In this document: piece by piece, positions 53,687 to 63,327 of the stretch
How the letters are laid out: every line of letters starts with the position of its first letter
How positions within the stretch are numbered: the stretch's first letter is position 1
NCBI GenBank assembly: GCA_037178675.1
Contig: JAYMGJ010000664.1
Coordinates: 1 to 64,000 of the forward strand
DNA from: Scleroderma bovista
Taxonomy: Eukaryota; Basidiomycota; Agaricomycetes; Boletales; Sclerodermataceae
Direction of reading: 5' to 3'
DNA length: 64,000 bases
Notes under the pieces: generated by a model
Seen by the model: the letters and a program-made list of their open reading frames with translations, nothing else
Told to the model about the DNA's origin: nothing
Database searches by the model: none
Made by a program: the position numbers and the translations under genes

Positions 53687-53697
53687 AAAAGGGGGAT
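53687..53697 (+). other. 3' polypurine tract of element F
   Basis: AAAAGGGGGAT lies two bases before the 3' LTR, identical to the tract in C. Confidence 0.8.
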
Positions 53698-53699
53698 AC

Positions 53700-54332
53700 T
53701 GTTACGACCATGCCCAACTCCGGGTCTTATCCGGTCACTCCGGTTGCATCGCAACTCTACAGCTCAACTCCGGTCGCTCAACACTTACTCCGGTCACGCT
53801 CGCGCAGATATGCCTCCATTAAGTACGACCCTTGGACTATCCTCTATTCGCTCGTTACCACACCTCGCCGTTTACCCTGCCTTGACATGAGTTCTCCATG
53901 AACTCGATATATCCTATACCTTGTAGCATTTTCACCGGACCTGATTTATTTTACCCGGACCTGACTTTATTTTCATCGGACCTGACCTAGTACTTTCTCC
54001 GGTTGTCCCTTGTCCGTCTTTCAGGCTGTTTACTTGTCACCGTATATACTTGACCCTAGTTCTTACTTAGTATAAGTACTCTGTAGTTTATCCTGTACTC
54101 CTCAGTCTGAAATCATCTAAGTCACTACTCCTGATCCTCTGTCCGTCTCCGTCTCTATTTCCGTCTGACCGGAACCTATGCAAGGGATCAACGCTCGCCG
54201 TCCTTGTCGTTGAATCCAAACGGTCGCAACTCCGGCCCGGGCTAACCTCTGCCCAAACCTCTGACCTCCCCTCTCGTCCGCTTTCGTCCGGACTTGACCG
54301 GACCCCCTACCGGAGTAGACCCGGACTTGACA
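53700..54332 (+). repeat. 3' LTR of element F
   Basis: 633 bp, 12 differences from 46468-47100. GGATA follows. Confidence 0.95.
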
Positions 54333-55868
54333 GGATACAAGAACGACAGCGTGCTGTCCAAAGTGCTTGAAGAGCCCGAACATTTCGCAACGTTCAGGGT
54401 GAGGGGCGACCTCATATATACAGATAACAGAGGGGAAGAAGTCCTCTGCGTACCTCACACCGAATATGAAGGCGACACTATAATCGCCATGATCATCACG
54501 CAAGCGCATCGAATATTAGGGCATCTGGGGGCCCAGAAAACAGCGGACTATGTCCGCAGATGGTATTGGTGGCCGAAACTAGGCCAAGAGATTGACAAGT
54601 ACTGTCGGTCATGCGCCATATGTCAGGCCATGAAGGCCGACAACCAGAGGCCAAAAGGCCTCCTACACAGCATGCCCATACCAACTAGGCCCTGGGGGTC
54701 AATCGCAATGGACTTTGTAGGTCCGTTTCCCCCAAGCGAAGGGTTCGACTATATGTGGGTCGTGCTGTGTAGACTCACGTCAATGGTCCACCTGGTGCTG
54801 GTCAATACGACCGTTAGAGCTTCACAGCTCGCGTGTGTGTACGTGAAGGAAGTTGTGCGGTTGCACGGATTACCAGAGACAATTGTCTCAGATAGGGACG
54901 CGAAGTTCACGTCGGCATTCTGGAGGGAGACCCACAGAATGCTGGGAGCGAAGCTCCTGATGTCCACGGCATTTCATCCACAGACGGACGGAGCATCCGA
55001 GCGTGCGATACGCACAGTCACACAAATCCTACGTACGATGGTCCGACCAGACCAGAAGGACTGGGTAACAAAGATACCCCTGACTGAATTTGCGATTAAC
55101 TCGAGCATAAGTAGCTCTATGGGTTTTGCACCCTTCAAGCTCAATTATGGGCACATGCCCAGGATGATGGAACACGTGGGTGAGGGGAGACCCTCAGAGG
55201 CACCGGGGGTGAAGGCGTTCGTGCATCAAGCATTAGAGAACCTAGCGATGGCCCATGATGCCATCATCGAGAGCAGAGTTGCTCAGACGTATCACGCAAA
55301 CAAGCGGAAGGGTGTGCCACCCAGGTTTGAGGTTGGGGACCTCGTATACTTATCGACTCAGAATCTGAACATGCCCAAGGGGCGTGCAAGGAAATTGATC
55401 CCCAAATACATTGGACCGATTAAGGTCATGAGGCGGGACACCGCCAGCGATACCTACACTCTGGATTTACCTACTGAGCTTAAGGCTCATAGAATACACT
55501 CTACATTCCACGTCGGGGTGCTGAAGCGGCACGAGCCCAATGACGACGCGCTGTTCCCGAAACGAGATGCGCAAGCATTCTACGACGTGGGGAATGATGA
55601 GGAGATTGAATGGGTAGTCGACGAGGTATTAGCCCATAGGTGGGCCGACAACAAGGTAGAGTTCCTTGTTAAATGGAACTTGGGCGACACCACATGGGAG
55701 CCATACGCCCACTGTAGGGATCTTGAGGCCCTGGACAGATACCTCGAACTGCAAGGGGTGGCGTCAATACGACGGCTACCCCGTAAGGCTGATGAATTGC
55801 GCGTCAACGCGTGGAGTACGGATGCAATCAGGGGGAGTAACCCTCAGGGGACGAGATGGAACCGTTGA
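54333..55868 (+). CDS. pol: Pol of element E, second part (integrase-chromodomain)
   Basis: It continues the frame of 44669-46467. The integrase zinc region is HRILGHLGAQKTADYVRRWY followed by CRSCAIC. The core has MDFVGPF, VSDRDAKFTSAFW and HPQTDGASERAIRT with the D, D, E residues in place. The integrase C-terminal part has FEVGDLVYLSTQNL and HSTFHVGVLKRH. A chromodomain-like end is EWVVDEVLAHRWADNKVEFL followed by VKWNLGDTTWEPYAH. It ends TGA at 55866-55868. It has no ATG of its own at the start, because it is the back half of a gene cut by element F. Confidence 0.9.
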   Translation, partial: GYKNDSVLSKVLEEPEHFATFRVRGDLIYTDNRGEEVLCVPHTEYEGDTIIAMIITQAHRILGHLGAQKTADYVRRWYWWPKLGQEIDKYCRSCAICQAMKADNQRPKGLLHSMPIPTRPWGSIAMDFVGPFPPSEGFDYMWVVLCRLTSMVHLVLVNTTVRASQLACVYVKEVVRLHGLPETIVSDRDAKFTSAFWRETHRMLGAKLLMSTAFHPQTDGASERAIRTVTQILRTMVRPDQKDWVTKIPLTEFAINSSISSSMGFAPFKLNYGHMPRMMEHVGEGRPSEAPGVKAFVHQALENLAMAHDAIIESRVAQTYHANKRKGVPPRFEVGDLVYLSTQNLNMPKGRARKLIPKYIGPIKVMRRDTASDTYTLDLPTELKAHRIHSTFHVGVLKRHEPNDDALFPKRDAQAFYDVGNDEEIEWVVDEVLAHRWADNKVEFLVKWNLGDTTWEPYAHCRDLEALDRYLELQGVASIRRLPRKADELRVNAWSTDAIRGSNPQGTRWNR

Positions 55869-56106
55869 GGAAGAAACATTGACACTACTAACAACAAAAA
55901 ATGGAAATAAACCAAAACAAGACCAAAGAGTGACAAATACCAAGTTAAAAGCTAATCGGAGTAAATAGTTCCTTTCCACGTGGTAGTTGATCATTTTCCT
56001 TTTTTATTCATTCATCTCGGACTTTGAATTTCATAATTTACGTTCCACCTCGCGTTTTACGCTCTTTCTCTCTTACTTTCATCTTCTCATTTCATCACTG
56101 CTCATC

Positions 56107-58635
56107 ATGTCTTCACCATCCCGCCCCTCCTCTCCACCGTCGTCGCCTGAGCCTCAGCACAGGCACGATAAAAAGCGCTCTCGCGCACACCATGAGCGTG
56201 GATGCTCAATGTCCCCTTTGGCTCGCGACCGTCGTCGCAGGGAGAAGCGGCGGCGGTCGCCATCGCCTAGCCCTACTCCCTCGACTCGCGAGAGTCATAA
56301 ACATTGGCAGTCGCGCTCTCGCGAGCGTGGCCGCCCTTCTGACAGTCTCTGGGGTGCTCACCCTGATCTCCCCTTCGTATGCCACCACACGCGCACGTGT
56401 AATGTGTGCGACGCATACGGTGAGCATCTCGCGCTCGCATCGTTTCGTCGCAGTGAGGACTTCCTTGACGCGCGATTGGACTTGGCGGACGGCCTGGCCC
56501 GTATGCTGGGGCATTGCCCTGTTAGCTCGCTGGAGCGTTGGCTCTGAGATGCGGACGAGCAAAACGAGCGCCTTCGTGAGGAGAACGAGGTCTTGCAGGC
56601 ACGGCTCGCGTCCTTGGGGGCTTCCCAACAAGCCCCTCCTCAGCCTTTGGGCGTGGGGCCCTCCTCCACACGCGACGCATTCCCCACTGAAATGTCGAGG
56701 GGGGGGAGGACTCGGGGCACTGCGCCCCAAGATTCATCAACGTCTCAACGGGGTGACAGGCCCCATTACCCAACTCCCGTCACTCCTGTCCTGAGGGATC
56801 TCTCCCTCACCACGGTCGCTCCGGCTCCCCATGAGCCAACACGTATCGAGGACGGCGCTCATATGGACGTCGATCCTCAACAATCTGCCCTCGCCGAGAG
56901 GATCACCACCGTTGAGAGAACTCTCGACAACGCTGAGGGACGGTTGTTCCAAAGCTTCACCGGGTCGGAGCGACCCAGTCAAACGCTTGTCCTCGGACGA
57001 GCGGACGACGACAACGGGCAAGTACAAGCCCTATTCATCCATTATCAGCGTATGCTATACGCATTCATCGATGGAGTGGCCCAACATGTCCTCCGAAACC
57101 TTGATGCTCGGGTTCCCATACCCCTACCGTCTTCGACGGGACAACAAGGGCCCATAAAGCTCTCCAACAACATAATGGGGCCAGTCGCGTTGTACAATTC
57201 AGCGCAAGAGCTTCGCGACCTGTTCGAGCGAGCTCAACAAGAGGAGCCGGGGAACTCCCCAAATGTGCAGCACGCACAGGACTTGATGTCCTACCTCCAC
57301 CTATGGAATCGGTGGAGGATGACTAAAAATGAGCTTATGTCACTCGCCATCAAGGCCTGGTGGCCACCTGCTTGGGCGGTCGAGCGCAACAAGCAAAAGA
57401 AGGCTGCACTGAAGGAGAAGGGTAAGGCTTGGTTGACGAGCAACGCGGACACGTCCGCAGCACCCAGGGGATCCAACCCCCATAACAATCAGAATTCACC
57501 CGCTGCCCCTGCTGCTCTTGTGGCAGCTGACACTACGGTCCCCGCCCCAATCTCTCGTGCTCCCCTCGAGGAGCGTATCACATCCGTCCCAGCCGAAAAT
57601 GCACCAGCTCCAGGGAACAGAGACACGTCCCCATTCCGGGAACGAGAGATTCCGCGAGAGATGCTCGCAAGGCGTCGCGAGCTATCACCTGAGGCGGGGT
57701 CCTCAAATATCAGACAGGCAGCGGGCCCATCACAAGAGTCAGTGGGTAAACCCACACCAACTGGCTCCGGTAAAGCAAAGGGGAAGGCCAAGCCCCAAGG
57801 GAAGGATGACTTCCCAGCGGATGTCCCATCCTTGGACGCCAGTGTCAAGGATTGGATAAAATATATCCACCATTGGCACCAACACAATGATGGCGCCTTA
57901 CGGGCATTCCCTGGAGTCATCCGACGCGCTGGGCGCATCGATGACAGTGAGGACGAGGCGCCTGAGCCTCTAGCTCGCAACGTTCGAGGACTGCTCTTCG
58001 TAGAACGACTCATGCCTCGAACGGGATGGAATGTTGGGCGAGTCGGTTGGCGCCGATCAATGGCGCGTCTCCTGGGCATTGCGGGGCGATACCGCTCTAT
58101 CATCGAATGGGCTGGTCTGTCCCCAGCTGTGGGCCAGATGGCCGAATGGGTTGGGTCGCGCGAGTTGTCCGCATATACATTGACTCGTGTGGCAGCGTAT
58201 CTCGCCGCCAATGGTGTCACCTATCATGACGCCGATGATGCGTGGGCGTGGGGTCAGACCCACTTGCAGGAGTTGTGGGGCCGGTATCTTGGGGATGATA
58301 ACCCAGAACTGGACACTATTCATAACGAGGTTGAGGCTGATGCTCGCCACACCTCGGGAGACGCTATCTCCCACTCCCGCGAGCAGATCCTTGAACTCGC
58401 TGTATCTCAGGGCGTGGAGCCTCATCTCATTCCTCCTATGGCGTCCAGTGGCGAGTGCGAGACAAATAGCGACTGGCAGGACCAGATGGCGGATGCTCAC
58501 GCGCTGTACATAATCCCTCCAGCGTCGTCAACTGTGCAGCCACCATTGGCGATGGACGTCGACCAGCGTCCAGACTGTCCGTTTCTGGAGGACGGTGAAG
58601 TTGATGGACTGTTCGAGGGCCCTGCGCCAATGTGA
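56107..58635 (+). pseudogene. Third ORF of element E: 842-codon accessory protein of unknown function, one TGA
   Basis: ATG 56107 (MSSPSRPSSPPSSPEPQHRH). One frame runs to 58635 with a single TGA at 56545-56547. The N-terminal 100 residues are Arg/Ser-rich (KRRRSPSPSPTPSTRESHKH). A Cys/His word CHHTRTCNVCDAYGEH (about residues 95-110) could bind zinc. A leucine-zipper-like segment follows the stop (EQNERLREENEVLQARLASL). A Pro/Ser-rich middle then gives way to a globular-looking C-terminal half (LDASVKDWIKYIHHWHQHND; GNVGRVGWRR-type Trp/Arg-rich). I recognise no domain and no signal peptide or envelope-like membrane segment. It lies between pol and the 3' LTR on the sense strand, where other retroelements carry extra genes. 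Confidence 0.65.
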
Positions 58636-58815
58636 TGACTGAGGTCGCCGCCTGCCTGTAGTGGGCATCGGGAGTCCAACCTCCCTAAAAATACATTTAT
58701 CTCGTCGTACGATATCCGGGAGTTCAACCTCCCAATTTTGTTTGCACACACGGACTAATTTCATTTCATGTCTCGATTTCATTTGTGTACGATTAGAGCC
58801 CTACACTGGCTCTAC

Positions 58816-58825
58816 AGGGGGAGGG
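58816..58825 (+). other. Polypurine tract of element E
   Basis: AGGGGGAGGG directly precedes the 3' LTR. Confidence 0.8.
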
Positions 58826-59006
58826 TGTAAGGGTGCCCTTAGGGGTCACCCATATTTGTTTACTTATGTAATACTTCCTTTCCTATTTAATGGCTTCTTG
58901 TTATGTAATATAAGACTTACTTCTTATTATCCTACATACTCAAAGAATACACATTGGTCGTGTTCTGTGTTGAGTGAGGATCAGAGAAGCTACCAACCAC
59001 CTTAAA
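58826..59006 (+). repeat. 3' LTR of element E
   Basis: 181 bp, no difference from 40443-40623 that I can see. GAAAT follows. Confidence 0.93.
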
Positions 59007-59011
59007 GAAAT

Positions 59012-61575
59012 TCACCTATCACAGATCCTGCAGTTTGCCTACTTTGTCAGCACATCTACGCAACAGGAGGGCACGTTGTAGGTTCTGATCAATCTCAGCA
59101 TCAGCTTCGGAGTCAGATATGGGCCATGTCAATCATGTTAAACCCACCTAGCTTGTGGATCACAATCAATCCATGTGATTTGCACGACCCTATTGCACAA
59201 GTGTTTGCAGGTGAAAACATTGATTTGGACAACTTTGACGCGCGGCTGGGTCCATCAAAGGAGAAACGTGCCCAAAATGTTGCCACGGATCCATATGCTG
59301 CCGCCAAATTTTTCCACTTCCTTATCAAAACGATTTTGACGACACTGATTGGTGTCGATGCTGTTCAATGTGTCAAAAGCCACAAGGGTATCTTTGGTCG
59401 TGTCTCAGCCTTCTTTGGTTTAGTGGAATCGCAAGGCCGGGGAAATCTGCATCTTCACATGCTCATCTGGCTCAAAGACACTCCTCCGATGGAAAAGATC
59501 GAACATCTACTCAAAACTGAAGAATTCCGTCAGAAAGTCAAGGATTTCATCAGCGCAAATCTCCGAGCATACCTTCCTGGTTTCGAAAGTGCTGATTCCA
59601 TCAAAGAAATCCCCAATGAAGTTGAGGTTGCATATTCTCGACCTCCCAACCCAGATTCTCCAGACTACATTGCCGAAGTTTGACATTTTGAAAGGCGTGT
59701 GGCTTGTGCGAAGCAGTTACATTCGTGCGAGTACCGTCACTGTCTTGTTCCTAGCAAGCAGGGTGGATTTGTTTGTAAATGACGTGCGCCATTCGAGAAG
59801 GCAGATGACAACTATATCAAGGAAAATGGTGAATGGGGGATGAAGCGTTTGTATGAGTTTATGAATGGATGGGTCCCTGCAATCACAATCAACGCACGCT
59901 GTAACAACGACGGCAAACTTTTGACAAATTCCCGCGATACGACAAATATCTCCTTCTGTGACAACCTACCAGACGAAGAAGCAGGGCAGAAGTTATAACA
60001 TGTCTGCTGTGTTAGCAAAAGGATTTGCCTATCATACTCAACGGTCCACATACCTCGACAGTATCCGCGACCAACAAAGGCTTCTTCTATTCCGTCTCGT
60101 GAACACTATCAACTGAGAACAGGAACTTGCTGCGCCAATGGTTATGTCATATCTCATGGGGTGGGGCGACACATACCGTTCACACCACTATGTCCCAATC
60201 TACTGGTCTTCATTTGTCGGCACCCTCTTTAGAAAATATCCAGAACTCAGCCGGAGAAAGGATGGCGAAAGAGAAAAAAGCAGAGAGCGCCAGAGGTCAG
60301 TTACATTCGACAAGTAATAAATGAAATCAAACTAAGTGTTGTTTGTATATGCAGACTATCAGAAGAGGAGCCTCAGGTAACAGCACAGGGAAATGATGCA
60401 GAACAAGAGGCTTCTGGCAATGCAGAGGTGAGCAATGCCATCAAGATTTTGTGCACTGGATAACTTACCAGCTCTGATAGGAATCTGATGAACGTGACAC
60501 TGTAACTCTTGATATCGATGGTCATGGGAAGATGTTAGCGAAATGTCAAGTTACCGACTACTGCTGCCGTGGAGACTCGCTGGCCAAATCAAACGTCATT
60601 GATTTCTTCACAAACTCATATGAAATTGATATGGACAGCAAGTCAAGGAGAACAGCAAATGTTGTACTCCATCAGACAGAGCAGGCCGATGATTTGTCAG
60701 ATCTTACCCGTACACCCAGATGAGTTGGACGACCACGTCATGAGCGAGTGCCGTATCTTCCCACTCATCCAAAAGCAAAGCAGAAGCAGCGCATCATCTG
60801 AGCACAAGGGCATAACAATTTGCCCAATTTTATTGGTCATTACTTCCCTCGGCGTGATGATCCATACGAGCAGACATTTTATTGCGCCTCAATGCTCATG
60901 TTATTAAAGCCTTGGAGGAACATCGAGACAGATCTCAAGTTACCTACCCAGACTTGGGAGTCAGCATTTGAAATGTTCCTCTCTACTGCACCTCGCAAAA
61001 CCCGTCATATTGTCTCAGGCATCCAATATTTCCATGAATGTGAAAGTTCCACATGCCGAGACTCAGTCATCCAATCTGTGGAACAAACCAACACTGCTGA
61101 GCAAGACACAGAGTTTCATATAGACAAAGATTATGATGGTGGTGACAGTACTCAGCCAGAGATGAGCGAGGAGGGATTAGCTGTCTTGGTTGCCTCCAAA
61201 GTTACATGGAGAGAAGAGTTGCATGGTCGCTTGGCAGTGGAGGTTGCCAAGTCAGCAAAGATCTTTCTGGATGATGACAGTGACAGCGTACCTTTATGGC
61301 TTGCGGAAATCACAGCAGGAGAAGTTGGTGGGGACTCTGTAGCCTCTGATGCTCATTTTGTTCTACCGGCATCCGGCATCCAGCCTGTGGTGCTTGGCAT
61401 TCAAAATGCCAATGAGAACAACATCAGAAGCTTTCTATCATGGAAAGAACAAATGGCATGGGATGTTCGTGACCAAAATCCTGGTGTTAATGCTACTACC
61501 AACTTCAAAGTCACTTGTTCCCAGAACACCGTGACAGCTGATCATGGGACAGTGGGACAGCTTTCTGTCAACCGG
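59012..61575 (+). pseudogene. Helitron transposase G, replicase (HUH) part
   Basis: It continues Helitron_like_N (QIWAMSIMLNPPSLWITINP; DLHDPIAQVFAGE). The HUH motif is in GRGNLHLHMLIWL (His codons near 59450 and 59456), which nicks and joins DNA in rolling-circle transposition. Two TGA codons (near 59681 and 59778) fall where the flanking frame is otherwise open. Near 59960-59990 the tyrosine region is damaged: the frame shifts and the first tyrosine position appears as TGT, while TYQTKKQG with the second tyrosine remains in another frame. Typical downstream words follow (LDSIRDQQRLLLFRLVNTIN; MSYLMGWGDTYRSHHYVPIY). Two small introns probably occur near 60320-60355 and 60427-60472. LTR J cuts the gene at 61576. 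Confidence 0.88.
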
Positions 61576-61640
61576 TGTAGAGACGCATGCGTCTCTAGGT
61601 GCACATATACCGATCAGTATTCACCCGAACTCATTCGTGC

Positions 61641-62100
61641 TACTCAGCACAGCCACCCGCACCCAACCCGCACGAGAGCTCTCCAATGCGCAGCTTGGTA
61701 CACCCAATAGGGCCCTGCGAAGGTCCCACATGAGTAGCTATTCCCTATCTCTTCCTGCGAGTGTCACGATCACTTGGAATAGCTTCGGGTCTGTTTGGAC
61801 TAGTCCGCGCTACTCAGCACAGCCACCCACACCCAACCCACACGAGAGCTCTCCAATGTGCAGCTTGGTACACCCAATAGGGTCCTGCGAAGGTCCCACA
61901 TGAGTAGCTATTGCCTATCTCTTCCTGCGAGTGTCGCGATCACTCGGAATAGCTTCGGGTCTGTTTGGACTAGTCCACGCTACTCAGCACAGCCACCCGC
62001 ACCCTACCCGCACGAGAGCTCTCCAATGCGCAGCTTGGTACACCCGATAGGGCCCTGCGAAGGTCCTGCATGCATAGCTCATCCCTATCCCTTCCTGACT
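61641..62100 (+). repeat. 170-bp tandem repeat in LTR J
   Basis: The unit begins CTACTCAGCACAGCCACCC at 61641, 61810 and 61980 (169 and 170 bp apart). The third copy is partial. Short frames in it (for example 61544-61903) are repeat by-products. Confidence 0.92.
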
Positions 62101-62120
62101 GTCTCAGTCACTTGGAGTAG

Positions 62121-62442
62121 CATCGAGTCGCGCTACTACATTGCATCGGGTCGCGCTACATTGCATCGGGTCGCGCTACATTGCATCGGGTCGCGCTACA
62201 TTGCATCGAGTCTTGCTACATTGCATTGGGTCACACTACATTGCATTGGGTCACACTGCATTGTGTTGGGTCACTCTCCTGCGTAGGGTCTCACTGCATA
62301 GGGTCGCATTGCATCGGGTCGCATTGCATCAGGTCATGTTGCATCGGGTCGGGTCACTCTCCTGCATAGGGTCTCGCTGCATAGGGCCGCATCGCGCTGC
62401 ATAGGGTCGCATCGCACTGCATAGGGTCACACTACATAGGGT
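62121..62442 (+). repeat. 20-bp minisatellite in LTR J
   Basis: Units of TTGCATCGGGTCGCGCTACA are perfect at first and then degrade through TCACACTACA and CATAGGGTCG variants. Roughly 14-15 units. Confidence 0.92.
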
Positions 62443-62831
62443 TTGCTCTCCACTTCTCTTCCTGTCACTTTAGCTTCTGCCTTTGTGTCCCTCAGCCTTT
62501 CCCCTCGCTTTAGCATCCCTGACAGCTGTCATTATGTTAGTATTATGTTCCCTCTTAGCACTGTCATCCTCTCTCCTTCTCTTCGGGTCGCTTGTACCCT
62601 TCCCCCTGGATTAGGCTTCAGTATATAGCCCTAGTCCTCACAAAAATAAGAAGTTTCCTTTCTGCCCCCATCTGAGTGTCTAAGTGTGAGTTCTGTCGTT
62701 TCCGGTGTTTCTCTGTTGTTTCTCTCGTGTCCTACCACTCTCTCTTTGTTTTCTGACGACCCTAGATGACCCTATTCGGTGCTCTGACGATTTCTGGTGG
62801 ATTCCGCTATTCCCAGCTCTCCCTAGCGCGT

Positions 62832-63106
62832 TGTAGAGACAGTCCTGTCTCTAGGTGTAGAATTGGTAGTACTGATACTGGACTCTTACCTTAGCTATGT
62901 AGGCTTGTACTTAGCTTACTAAGCAAAAGAAAACTTCCCTCTTTCCTCTGTATATGTTTGATCTCAGTCCTGGAGTGACTGAACACCTCTACTCTCCCTA
63001 CTTCCTCTAGTCTCCCCAGTCCCTGGGAGCTCTGCCAGACCTCCAGAAGCCCCTGGGTCGAGCGTGCCTCACCTGAGGCAGCAGCAACACCCAACCCCCC
63101 CCTACA
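62832..63106 (+). repeat. Small solo LTR K inside LTR J
   Basis: 275 bp flanked by GCGT (62828-62831 and 63107-63110). It starts TGTAGAGACAGTCCTGTCTC and ends CCCCCCTACA. It is the opposite orientation of 23888-24156 and closely similar to it. Confidence 0.88.
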
Positions 63107-63327
63107 GCGTGTCTACACACACTAGGCAACCTCCCTACTCCCTAGTCGCGCACTCCCTGCGCATTTTCGCTGTGCTCCTCACCCCTACTCTGCTCTCTCT
63201 CGACTCCCGGAACCTCCGAGTGCGCTCCTGCGCTCTATTCTCCTTAGCTCCCCTAGTCAAGCCAGACCAGGTCTCCTTGGGCGGACACCCATTTTTGCGC
63301 CTTCAAGGGACTCACCCCCTACACCGG

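Larger units (their letters stand above)
46468..54332 (+). mobile_element. Element F: Ty3/gypsy chromovirus, best-preserved C-family copy, inside element E
   Basis: 633-bp LTRs (46468-47100 and 53700-54332) are flanked by GGATA (46463-46467 and 54333-54337). It has intact gag, pol with a single 1-nt deletion, a chromodomain and an apparently intact antisense gene. The LTRs differ at 12 positions, nine of them at CpG. Confidence 0.96.
40443..59006 (+). mobile_element. Element E: Ty3/gypsy chromovirus with a long third ORF, split by element F
   Basis: 181-bp LTRs (40443-40623 and 58826-59006) are identical by eye and flanked by GAAAT (40438-40442 and 59007-59011). Order: gag-protease, RT-RNase H, (element F), integrase-chromodomain, a sense third ORF, purine tract, LTR. 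It belongs to a different gypsy lineage from C/F/D, with very short LTRs and separate gag-pro and pol frames. The Helitron reading frame is continuous across the empty site. Confidence 0.95.
61576..63323 (+). repeat. Solo LTR J inside the Helitron gene
   Basis: 1748 bp including the nested copy K, flanked by CCGG (61572-61575 and 63324-63327). It starts TGTAGAGACGCATGCGTCTC and ends CCCCCTACA. TATA-like GTATATAG lies at 62621. The Helitron frame reads through the empty site (NRSPGSDNGAPTIWHID). It contains two kinds of tandem repeats but no gene. Confidence 0.85.

Noticed and set aside
57489..58220. Minus-strand frame of 243 codons opposite the third ORF of E
   Set aside because: Shadow of a GC-rich coding region. 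The sense frame is much longer and continues across the stop.
56107..58635. Envelope-like gene in element E
   Set aside because: No signal peptide, membrane anchor or Cys pattern of an envelope protein; the N-terminus is RS-rich and nuclear-like.
40443..59006. E transposing as a composite with F already inside
   Set aside because: Suggested by identical E LTRs versus 12 differences in F LTRs, but E's LTR has only one CpG and the non-CpG rate predicts no change, so ordinary nesting is sufficient.
61544..62404. Overlapping frames in the J repeats, for example MHRVALHCIGSRYIASG
   Set aside because: Periodic peptides produced by the 20-bp and 170-bp repeats; no coding features.
62121..62442. 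CRISPR-like array
   Set aside because: 20-bp units are directly adjacent with no unique spacers, in a eukaryotic LTR; it is a minisatellite.
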